A stretch of DNA of 64,000 bases from Colwellia sp. M166. GTDB taxonomy: Bacteria > Pseudomonadota > Gammaproteobacteria > Enterobacterales > Alteromonadaceae. The notes beneath the pieces are model-generated. The model searched no databases. It was given only the letters and a program-made list of their open reading frames with translations, and was not told the origin of the DNA. The stretch spans positions 4,712,001 through 4,776,000 of the forward strand of contig NZ_CP040755.1 in the NCBI RefSeq assembly GCF_024585285.1. Direction: 5' to 3'. The number at the start of each line of letters is the position of its first letter. Position 1 is the stretch's first letter. Below, piece after piece: positions 55,527-63,769 of this stretch. The translations under genes and the position numbers were made by a program.

Positions 55527-58500
55527 AGATGTTGAACGCTTATACAGTGATATAAAACAAAACAGTGGCTTATTAATTGTTTCAGGTGCCAGTGGCACGG
55601 GTAAATCTTCTTTAATCAAAGCAGGGTTAATTCCCAAGCTAGAGCAAGAATATGATGAGTTACATTGGGCGTATTGCACACCTAATTCTCTAAAAGAAGA
55701 ACAAGGTATTTTACGGTTTATTCTCAAACAACTATTTATTGCCTGGGATATAAAAAACCATAGTATTGATGAGCTAGTCTCAACACTTAATCACTCCATT
55801 GAAGAAGGAATAACATCTTTATCTTCTTTAGTAACACCTGAGACTAAACAATGCTTATTGTATTTAGACCAATACGAGGAAGTGTTTAGTCAAAGCGAGC
55901 AAGATATTGAAAGTATTGGCAGTGAGTTAAGCATAATTGATGGCCTAGCCAAAGCGCTCTCCCCATTAAATATCGTCTTAGCCATACGAAATGAATACTT
56001 AGGTCGCTTACTCGATAACCAAGCACTTCGCTCACCCATTATTTCTAATGTTGCTTCACAATTAACCTCACAAGAGTGGGAAGCCATTGTTCATGAGCAA
56101 GCACTGTTTTCAGGCATTACCTTTGAGCAAAAAGGTGATAATAATGACGCACTAGATACCATTATCATCGAAGAAGCCATCAACACTCCGTATGCATTGC
56201 CAATGGTGAGTTTTTTACTTGAGCAGCTTTATAGTAAAGCTACAGAGGAAGATAAAAACACAACGGTATTACAACATAAGCATTATCAAGCACTGTGTGG
56301 ATTAACGGGGGCTATTGCTTATCGCGCATCATCGGTTTTACAAGAAAGTGAGGCATCAGAAAAAACAACATCAACCTTCTTTGATTACTTTGTTGGGGTG
56401 AATCCTGAAGGACTACCTTTTGCAAGATGTGTTGAGTTAGAGGATATTGCTTCTAATAAACCACTTGATAACCTTGTAAAAGGTTTTATCGATGCGAACT
56501 TAATTGTAAGCGTAGCAGGAGAAGCGGATAGCTCAGCCGTTAAACTAGCTCATGACAGTTTGTTCACACATTGGGATGCTTTAAAAAAATGGATTGTAGA
56601 TTCTAAAGAATATCTTCTTTGGCGCTATAGTATTGACGGTCAATATACACGCTGGCAACAAGCAACAACAAACAAGAAAGACTATTTATTAAAAGATAAG
56701 CAACTACTCAAAGAAGGTAAAGGCTACCTTAAGTTAAACCTTATTCGTGACTCAAAACTGAATGAATACCTATGTACCTCATTGAAACAAAAAAGTAAAA
56801 AACAACTTAGCGTGTTATTTGTTTTTATTATTCTTCCACTGCTCCTCATTGGTCTTTATCAATGGGATAAACACCGCATTAAAACCTATTACTATTCGGC
56901 TGTAGGTGAAAGATGGAGTGTTCCTTTTGGTATCAATGAATTAACAGATGAGCAAGTGAGCCATCGAACTTTTAGTTATAAAATGGAGTATCAAGACGGA
57001 GTATTAAAGCGTTTAAGTCATGTTAATAGTGTAGGCACATTAACAAAAGATGAGAGTAGAGAAAATAATGCGCTATGGGAGTATCAATATACAGAGCAAG
57101 GAAGAATTCAATCAGTATTAGTTAAAAGTGAAACCACGAAAAAAATTAAAACAATAAACTTTCAATTTAGTGAGAACAATCAGGCAGTGGCAGTGTTTAA
57201 TAAATATCCTGGTATAGCAGGCTTTTATCAAGCAACAGCTAATATAAAAAACAAACTCTATCTCAGTCTTGCTAAAGCTATAGGTTCAAGCTCATCACCC
57301 GATGATATATCCCAGGACTTGTTAACATACTCGTCAGATGGGTATTTGTTAAAACGTGAATACCAAAATCCTTATGGCACGCCAACCCCGATGGATAATA
57401 AACACTATGGAGTTTCATATGCCCCTAATGAAAATGGATTAGACAAATCTTCGTTTTTATTAGACAAGAGTGGAGGTGAATTTGGCGATTCACAAAGTGA
57501 ATATCGGTATAATTCATTTGGTCAAATTGTTAAAGAAAAAACAAATAGAAATGGAAAGGTAAGTAATACGATATGGAGTTATGATAAATGGGGGAATGTA
57601 AAAACCAAAGACAAGAGTGACTCTATAGGCGATAAAAAAACACATTTCGAAGTTGATATTGATGGCAATGTTCTTAAAGAATATGTTGATGATTTAACTG
57701 GAAGTTATTTAGACCAAGGAGTAGCAATAAAAAAATTCACCTATGATGAAAAAGGTCGTATAGCGGAAGAAGATTTTTTTGATGTAAAAGAGCAACCAAT
57801 ATATGGAGATGAAAAGTGCGAAAAAATCTCACATCAATATGATGATAATGGCAATGGCATTAGAGATACCTGCTATAACTCAAGAGGAAATTTGAGTTTA
57901 AATTATTTAGGTTGTGCCATTACAAGCAAAAAGTGGAATGAATATAGCGACATTGAAGAGTTCCTCTGTTTAGAACAGAATAACAACCTAGCAGCAATGA
58001 GTGATATGCAAGCTGCATTGGTAAAAATAACATACGATGCCTTTGGTTATCGTAACTCCTTATCATATTATGGTGTTGATGGTAAACCCGTTTTAGGTAA
58101 GTTAGGCTTTGCAAAAGTAGCTTATAAGCGTGACTCCAAAGGTCATTTACTTGAAGAAAAGTATTTTGGGACTGATGGTGATTTAGCTCACTCAAACAAA
58201 CATATTCCCCTTAAAAGGGGAGTTAGTTATAATGCTTGGGGGAAAATAATTGAGGAATCATATTTTTGGGGAGATGAAAAACGTACCCAAATTAATGGGG
58301 TTGCAAAGGCTAAGTACAAATATGATAACTTGGGTAGAAATATTGAAGTGGCGTTTTTTGATGAGTTTGATAAACCAGCCAATTGGAAAGCTTTTGATTT
58401 TCAAAAACTAATAACCACATATTCAAACAAAGGGGATTATATATCATCAATTAATCATTATGATGTAAATGGAAAGCTTAATAATAACCCTTTAAGTATA

Positions 58501-59808
58501 ACAACGGCGCAGAATGTTATTCCAATAAAAAATACAAAAATTTTCTCAACACCTGAAGGCGCTAAAGTTTTTATTGATAATAATTTTGCTGGAATCACAC
58601 CTTTTCATAAATATGTGCCTTTAGGTAAGCATAAGCTAAAAATTGTTAAAGCTGGCTATCAAGCATTAACGAGTACAATCAATATCACTCAAGGTGAAGT
58701 TCATTCATCAAACATCAGCTTATCTATTATTGCCAAACCTGAAGTCATTGATGTTAAAGCTTTAAAAGAGAAAGCCACCGCAGGAGATGCAGAATCTCAA
58801 TTTCAACTAGCTTGGCATCATTCATCTTTAAATAAAAAGACGGCTGATCTTTCTGTTGAAGTTGATTGGTTGAGAAAAGCTGCTGCTAATAAGCATGCTG
58901 GAGCGATGTTTGCGTTAGGACGTTTGTATTTAAAGGATAAATCAAAAATACAGGATGGTATCTATTGGTTAAAACAGTCAGCAAATCTAGGCTTTATCGC
59001 TGCTCAAGAACATTTAGGGAATATGTATTCAATTGGATGGTACATTGAACGCGACAATGACCAAGCTTTGAAATATCACTTAATGGCAGCAAAACAAAAT
59101 CATTTATATTCACAATATGCATTGGGGCAAATATACCATTATGGCTTGGGACAAGAGAAAGACCTCAAAAAGGCTATTAAATATTACTTAATGGCGGCTA
59201 ATGGAGGTTATGCAAAGGCTTCCTTTAAATTGGGGCAAATATACCATTATGGCGTGGGACAAGAGAAAGACCTTAAAAAGGCAATTAAATACTTCTTAAT
59301 GGCTGGGAATGGAGGTTATGCAAAGGCTTTCTGGTTTTTAGGTTATATTTATAGTGATAAACAGTATGGCGTATTTAATCCAGATAAAGCCTTTTCTTTT
59401 TATATGTTAGGAGCAGAGTTGGGGGATACTAATTCATATAGGCCTCTAGCTCTTGCCTACGAAAGAGGAGAAGGTGTTAATCTGGATATCAAAAAAAGCA
59501 TTTTTTGGTACATGAAAGCCTTACAATCTGAAGATAAGGATGAAATGTCAGGTGCAGCATATTCGTTAGGTACTATTTATAAGTATGACAGCCCTGAAGC
59601 TTCTAATAGCTTTGATAAAGCGGTTTCATTTTTTAATATAGCTATTGAAGAAGGTAATGAGGGAGCTTGTTATGAATTAGCTGATATGTACCTCAAAGGA
59701 CACGGTGTAGAAGTCAATTACATAAAAGCCGTTGAATTATTTAAAATTGCCCATAACAAGGGAATGAACCGCGCTACTGAGTGGTTGACTCGACACGCTG
59801 AACTATAA
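55492..59808 (+). CDS. nSTAND1-type ATPase with membrane helix, YD-like region, PEGA domain and Sel1 repeats
   Basis: A 1,438-aa protein from the ATG at 55492, inside the end of the Lon-like gene; no ribosome site is evident, supporting an original fusion. The ATPase has Walker A SGASGTGKSSL (about 31-41) and Walker B CLLYLDQYEEV (about 125). The nSTAND1 helical end is LAHDSLFTHWDALKKW (about 345). One membrane helix is at about 441-460 (LFVFIILPLLLIGLYQW). Beyond lie YD/RHS-like stretches (YDEKGRIAEEDFFD, YDDNGNGIRDTCYN; about 500-1000), a PEGA domain (about 1014-1085, STPEGAKVFIDNNFAGITPF) and about eight Sel1 repeats to the end. It resembles a sensor that switches on an attached protease. 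Confidence 0.82.
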   Translation: MKTAYVFFGRDKDVERLYSDIKQNSGLLIVSGASGTGKSSLIKAGLIPKLEQEYDELHWAYCTPNSLKEEQGILRFILKQLFIAWDIKNHSIDELVSTLNHSIEEGITSLSSLVTPETKQCLLYLDQYEEVFSQSEQDIESIGSELSIIDGLAKALSPLNIVLAIRNEYLGRLLDNQALRSPIISNVASQLTSQEWEAIVHEQALFSGITFEQKGDNNDALDTIIIEEAINTPYALPMVSFLLEQLYSKATEEDKNTTVLQHKHYQALCGLTGAIAYRASSVLQESEASEKTTSTFFDYFVGVNPEGLPFARCVELEDIASNKPLDNLVKGFIDANLIVSVAGEADSSAVKLAHDSLFTHWDALKKWIVDSKEYLLWRYSIDGQYTRWQQATTNKKDYLLKDKQLLKEGKGYLKLNLIRDSKLNEYLCTSLKQKSKKQLSVLFVFIILPLLLIGLYQWDKHRIKTYYYSAVGERWSVPFGINELTDEQVSHRTFSYKMEYQDGVLKRLSHVNSVGTLTKDESRENNALWEYQYTEQGRIQSVLVKSETTKKIKTINFQFSENNQAVAVFNKYPGIAGFYQATANIKNKLYLSLAKAIGSSSSPDDISQDLLTYSSDGYLLKREYQNPYGTPTPMDNKHYGVSYAPNENGLDKSSFLLDKSGGEFGDSQSEYRYNSFGQIVKEKTNRNGKVSNTIWSYDKWGNVKTKDKSDSIGDKKTHFEVDIDGNVLKEYVDDLTGSYLDQGVAIKKFTYDEKGRIAEEDFFDVKEQPIYGDEKCEKISHQYDDNGNGIRDTCYNSRGNLSLNYLGCAITSKKWNEYSDIEEFLCLEQNNNLAAMSDMQAALVKITYDAFGYRNSLSYYGVDGKPVLGKLGFAKVAYKRDSKGHLLEEKYFGTDGDLAHSNKHIPLKRGVSYNAWGKIIEESYFWGDEKRTQINGVAKAKYKYDNLGRNIEVAFFDEFDKPANWKAFDFQKLITTYSNKGDYISSINHYDVNGKLNNNPLSITTAQNVIPIKNTKIFSTPEGAKVFIDNNFAGITPFHKYVPLGKHKLKIVKAGYQALTSTINITQGEVHSSNISLSIIAKPEVIDVKALKEKATAGDAESQFQLAWHHSSLNKKTADLSVEVDWLRKAAANKHAGAMFALGRLYLKDKSKIQDGIYWLKQSANLGFIAAQEHLGNMYSIGWYIERDNDQALKYHLMAAKQNHLYSQYALGQIYHYGLGQEKDLKKAIKYYLMAANGGYAKASFKLGQIYHYGVGQEKDLKKAIKYFLMAGNGGYAKAFWFLGYIYSDKQYGVFNPDKAFSFYMLGAELGDTNSYRPLALAYERGEGVNLDIKKSIFWYMKALQSEDKDEMSGAAYSLGTIYKYDSPEASNSFDKAVSFFNIAIEEGNEGACYELADMYLKGHGVEVNYIKAVELFKIAHNKGMNRATEWLTRHAEL

Positions 59809-59847
59809 TCTCAGCTCGGCTAGCATTTACACTTTGAATCAGAACAC

Positions 59848-59880
59848 AGGGGAAGGCTTAACCCTGAGTTCCCCTCTCTT
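59848..59880 (+). terminator. Possible terminator after the STAND gene
   Basis: AGGGGAA (59848-59854) pairs with TTCCCCT (59869-59875), followed by a short T-rich tail. The rest of the 344-bp gap holds promoter P6 and no gene. Confidence 0.45.
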
Positions 59881-60091
59881 AAAAGTTTTCTCTTACTCAT
59901 AGAAAAGCTATTGAACATCAAATTTTTACTTTGATTTCTATTTACCCACTAAAATATCAGAATTGATATTGTCACAACTAGCAATATTTTATGAATACCC
60001 GGACACATCGCTGATTTCGGAGGGGTGTTCATTTTAGTTAATTTAGAATCCCCTGACTTTTTGAGTCATTTAAATATTTAATTTCAAACTT

Positions 60092-60120
60092 TTGTTAATT
60101 CTTACTATTTCAGTACGTTT
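60092..60120 (+). promoter_or_regulatory. Island ECF-type promoter P6
   Basis: TTGTTAA (60092-60098), 18 bp, GTTT (60117-60120), 33 bp before the nuclease-like gene. Confidence 0.65.
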
Positions 60121-60152
60121 ATATAATTGAACCCAATAAAAGCGGAACAATT

Positions 60153-60911
60153 ATGACGAACTCTGAATATTTTAATGTTGAATTAATTAGCACTACCTCA
60201 CCAGCTTACAAAAGAAATAACAGAAAATATAAAAGAATAACTGACAAGGTTCGTCAATATAAGTCTGTTGATCACTATGCAGCTAGCTATAACAAAGCCC
60301 TATTGAAATGGGAGTTCGTTGTTCAAAGTATCCTCTCTTCAATATCAAATGAAAATAAAAATAGAATCCTCAAATTTACCGATAAAAAATCAAATGTAAG
60401 GTTTAGAGAAATTGATTTTATAGCTGAGCCTACAGCTAATGAACTTATATTTTGTGAATTAAAATTAAAAGAAAAATTTAATGCTGAAATAGGAAAAAAA
60501 GCATCAGGTTGGGCACAACTTAATAAATCAATATCTATAGCCGAAGAGAATTTTAACACGCTTAGTGGTCTTTCAATTTGCGTGGATATGTCACATATGT
60601 ATGGATTAGATACTGAAGCGAATGAAGATGATTATTGTCAAATAGCTGACCTTGAAAAATCATTAACATCTCCACTATTAGAGAAACGGACTTTGTGGTT
60701 AAGCTCAATTGAAATATCAAGCCTGGCAATAGAAATGGGATTGTTAACACAGTCTGATGTTGCCGAAATGAAAAAACTTCATGAAGAATATAAAAATCCT
60801 CTATCTGTTTTGAATGACGAAACAGACCATATAAGCAATAACCCTTTTCAAAACTTAGCATCATTATTTGATAACAGTGCTAATAACAATTCACTTGAAA
60901 CACTTCATTAA
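60153..60911 (+). CDS. Putative PD-(D/E)XK nuclease-like protein
   Basis: A 252-aa protein. The core of a restriction-endonuclease-like fold is visible: Asp88 in REIDFIAEP, then Glu102 and Lys104 in IFCELKLKE, and Gln122 in GWAQLNKSISIAEEN. This is the D-(E)xK-Q pattern of DUF/REase-like proteins. The N-terminal 50 residues are basic. It has the island promoter P6. It stands 16 bp before an ssb pseudogene. Activity and target are unknown. Confidence 0.65.
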   Translation: MTNSEYFNVELISTTSPAYKRNNRKYKRITDKVRQYKSVDHYAASYNKALLKWEFVVQSILSSISNENKNRILKFTDKKSNVRFREIDFIAEPTANELIFCELKLKEKFNAEIGKKASGWAQLNKSISIAEENFNTLSGLSICVDMSHMYGLDTEANEDDYCQIADLEKSLTSPLLEKRTLWLSSIEISSLAIEMGLLTQSDVAEMKKLHEEYKNPLSVLNDETDHISNNPFQNLASLFDNSANNNSLETLH

Positions 60912-60927
60912 TAAATTAGGAAAAATC

Positions 60928-61470
60928 ATGGCTAGTAAAGGCATTAACAAAGTGATTTTAGTCGGGAACTTAGGTCAAGAAACTGAAATATGAGTATTTC
61001 AAAATGGCGATTCGGTTGCCAATATCACCGTAGCAACATCTGAGACCTAGAAAGATAAAAATACCGGAGAGCAACGTGAGAAAACTGAGTGGCATAGAGT
61101 TTCTATGTTTAAAAAATTGGCAGAAATAGCAGGGCAGTATCTTAAAAAAGGTAGCAAAGTGTACATTGAAGGCAGCTTAAAAACGCGTAAATGGCAAGAC
61201 CAAACAGGTAATGAACGTTATGTAACTGAAGTGCATGCAAGTACGATGCAAATGCTTGAGAGTTTAAAGAATATTGAAAATAGAGGCGCTGCTAATAACC
61301 CAAATGTTAGTCAAAATAACAACAATAATTATGCAACACCTGTTAATAATCCAACGAACATACCTTCACATTTGCCAACACATAGTTCAGGGATGTCGAG
61401 GCAAAAAAATGTTCAGCCACAGAGCATTCCTCAGATAGATGATGTTGATTGGGATGAACCACCTTTCTAA
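60928..61470 (+). pseudogene. ssb: Single-stranded DNA-binding protein (ssb) with two internal stops
   Basis: MASKGINKVILVGNLGQETE starts at 60928 behind TTAGGA. A TGA follows after EI (where SSB has Arg) and a TAG after ATSET (where SSB has Trp before KDKNTGE). The rest is in the same frame: [20 protein letters not shown], the linker, and the acidic tip [10 protein letters not shown]. Both stops are single transitions. A C-terminal piece from Met 61105 could be made but would lack half the OB fold. Probably a decayed mobile-element ssb. Confidence 0.88.
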
Positions 61471-61590
61471 ATTTGGACAATTTAAACCAGTTTGCTTTTT
61501 TGTTTATTAAACATTTTAGCTTCTTAATAGATCTAGGCTTTTTATCGTCCAGCCTAGCTCTTAATAATCACAGGACGTAGAGTATTAAAA

Positions 61591-63204
61591 ATGAAAAATA
61601 TATTTGTAACTGTTTTGCTACTGTCAACTCTTACTGCTTGCGGTGGTTCAGGGACTGATTCAGTTTCTGACTCATCACAAAATCAAGCCCCTGTAGCTAA
61701 TGCAGGCATAGATCAGAATGTTGTCACAACATCATTAGTTACACTTGATGCTAGTGCGAGTTCTGACTTTGATGGAGACACCCTATCTTATTCATGGTCA
61801 TTAACATCATTACCTGAAAATAGTGGTGCATCATTAACTAATTCAACGGGAGCTTCACCTACTTTTACGATTGATATTGAGGGGGCATATGTTGCTCAAC
61901 TTATTGTTAATGATGGTACAGAAAATAGTGTTGCTGACACTGTGACTATTGTTGCAACAACCCCAAACTCTGTTCCTGTTGCAGAGGCAGGTACAGATCA
62001 AAATGTTGTAACCACTACTATAGTGACACTAGATGCTAGTGCAAGTTCTGACTCTGATGGAGACACACTGTCTTACTCATGGTCATTAACATCATTACCT
62101 GAAAATAGCAGTGCATCATTAAGTGATTCATTTAGTGCTGTACCAACATTTACGGTTGATCTTGATGGTACATATGTCGCGCAACTTATCGTTAATGATG
62201 GCACTGAAGATAGTGTCGCTGATACTGTAATAATTATCGCAGAAACAGCAAACTCTGTTCCCGTAGCTAATGCAGGCATAGATCAGAATGTTGTTACAAC
62301 ATCAGTGGTTACACTTGATGCTAGTGCAAGTTCAGATTCTGATGGTGATACATTAATGTATACATGGTCATTAACAACTTTACCTGAAAATAGCAGTGCA
62401 TCATTAAGTGATTCATCTAGTGCTATAGCAACATTTACGGTTGATCTTGATGGCACATATGTTGCGCAACTAATTGTTAATGACGGCACCGAAGATAGTG
62501 TAGCTGACACAGTAACTATTATTGCAGCAACAGAAAATTCTGTTCCTGTAGCTAATGCAGGCATAGATCAGAACGTACTCGCTGGGAATATAGTGTCACT
62601 TGATGCAACTGGAAGTTCAGATGCTGATGGCGATCTTTTATCATATACTTGGTCTTTTGTATCAAAACCAACAGGAAGTAGTTCTGTACTTGATAATGAA
62701 CAAGTCGAACTTCCAAGTTTCACACCTGATTTGGATGGAAGTTATGTTTTTAGTTTAACTGTTAATGATGGTTTGGAAGATAGTTTATCTGATAATGTTA
62801 CAATTGAAGCAATACAACCTAAAGTTAGATTATATAAAGATAGTGGAAGCTTTTTTGGAGGAACCTTTAATGAAGTTTCATTACCATATTCATCAAATGG
62901 CACGGTAACTGCCAGTGTATCAGGCTTTCCAACCCCGACAACGTACTCATTGGGCACTTTTAAATTGCTAGCTGAAGGGCAAAACTTTACGGTTATTAAT
63001 GTTGCTGTGACAGATTATACGACACAAGTTACTCCATATTTTACAGTTATATCTGATGATTATGAGTTAGTTGATGGTACGGAAGTTGAATTTGAATTAA
63101 TTTCACCTTTAACTAGAGGGGCGACAGTAACGCTTAATTTTAGTTTTGAAATTCAAGAAACAGGTGATACATTTTCTTCTAGTTATACATTTACTAGTAA
63201 TTAA
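61591..63204 (+). CDS. Surface lipoprotein with four PKD-type repeats
   Basis: A 537-aa lipoprotein, with signal and lipobox LSTLTAC (Cys17). Four tandem PKD/REJ-like beta domains of about 95 residues each follow (starts near 34, 130, 225, 320), each with PVANAGIDQNV, SLDASASSDSDGD and VAQLIVNDGTEDSVADT-like segments. The last 130 residues are a different beta-rich domain (SSNGTVTASVSGFPTPTTYS). It is probably on the outer-membrane surface and binds a partner or polysaccharide. DNA repeats inside make it prone to copy-number change. Confidence 0.87.
   Translation: MKNIFVTVLLLSTLTACGGSGTDSVSDSSQNQAPVANAGIDQNVVTTSLVTLDASASSDFDGDTLSYSWSLTSLPENSGASLTNSTGASPTFTIDIEGAYVAQLIVNDGTENSVADTVTIVATTPNSVPVAEAGTDQNVVTTTIVTLDASASSDSDGDTLSYSWSLTSLPENSSASLSDSFSAVPTFTVDLDGTYVAQLIVNDGTEDSVADTVIIIAETANSVPVANAGIDQNVVTTSVVTLDASASSDSDGDTLMYTWSLTTLPENSSASLSDSSSAIATFTVDLDGTYVAQLIVNDGTEDSVADTVTIIAATENSVPVANAGIDQNVLAGNIVSLDATGSSDADGDLLSYTWSFVSKPTGSSSVLDNEQVELPSFTPDLDGSYVFSLTVNDGLEDSLSDNVTIEAIQPKVRLYKDSGSFFGGTFNEVSLPYSSNGTVTASVSGFPTPTTYSLGTFKLLAEGQNFTVINVAVTDYTTQVTPYFTVISDDYELVDGTEVEFELISPLTRGATVTLNFSFEIQETGDTFSSSYTFTSN
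61690..62816 (+). repeat. Tandem DNA repeats of about 285 bp inside the PKD lipoprotein
   Basis: Units begin near 61690, 61978, 62260 and 62545. The blocks GCTAATGCAGGCATAGATCA and GATGGTGATACA-type blocks recur almost unchanged, so units 1-3 diverged recently and unit 4 is older. Confidence 0.8.
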
Positions 63205-63232
63205 AATAAAGTCTACAAGTTGTTTGAATGGA

Positions 63233-63265
63233 AAAATAACAGTTGGCTATCCAACTGTTATTTTC
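63233..63265 (+). terminator. Terminator of the PKD lipoprotein gene
   Basis: A perfect 12-bp stem, AATAACAGTTGG/CCAACTGTTATT, with loop CTAT and T-rich tail, 29 bp after the stop. Confidence 0.9.
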
Positions 63266-63304
63266 TACTTGCCAAATGTACTGATACAAAAGCGAATTTG
63301 AATT

Positions 63305-63330
63305 CAGCACTAATCAGTTAGTGCTGTTTT
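63305..63330. terminator. Second hairpin in the same gap
   Basis: CAGCACTAA/TTAGTGCTG with loop TCAG followed by TTTT. It may be a backup terminator. The remaining gap to 63516 shows no gene. Confidence 0.7.
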
Positions 63331-63516
63331 CTTTAATGCAGTGTTATGTTCACATAAATAACCGATATGGCAATGGAGTAATCGAAATAGAATAAGTTGG
63401 GAGAACACAAAGATGGGAAATGAGGCGAAATTTTCTTTCGCCTGGATATATAAATAGCTGGATAGATATCCCTAAAATTATTTGTTGATATTGAATTGAT
63501 TATCCTAAGCAACTAT

Positions 63517-63699
63517 CTATGATGCTTTTTTAAAATGATGCTGGTTCTGTTCAACATACATACCTGCAAGTTCAATTGAACCAAAATAATAGGTTAACAT
63601 CTTATGACGCTTACCTTTTACATGCTCTGTAATATCTTCTTGTTGAATAATCTCTAGCCAAGTTTTTACTAAGGTCCATGGTGGTAGTTGCTGATTCAT
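63517..63699 (-). CDS. Small hypothetical protein, 60 aa
   Basis: A 60-aa protein, MNQQLPPWTLVKTWLEIIQQ at the start and YVEQNQHHFKKAS at the end. A fair ribosome site (AAGGATGAC) precedes the ATG at 63699. It resembles short soluble proteins carried by integrating elements but no family is recognised. It is divergent from endA. Confidence 0.5.
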   Translation of the reverse strand: MNQQLPPWTLVKTWLEIIQQEDITEHVKGKRHKMLTYYFGSIELAGMYVEQNQHHFKKAS

Positions 63700-63769
63700 T
63701 ATGTCATCCTTGAATTCATTAAATTCCTCTATAACATTAGACGAAGATTAATTAACAAGCTAATACCAT

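Noticed and set aside
63715..63765. TTGTTAATT on the minus strand before the 60-aa gene
   Set aside because: The -35-like element is there but the next GTTA comes after 16, not 18, bases. Not counted as an island promoter.
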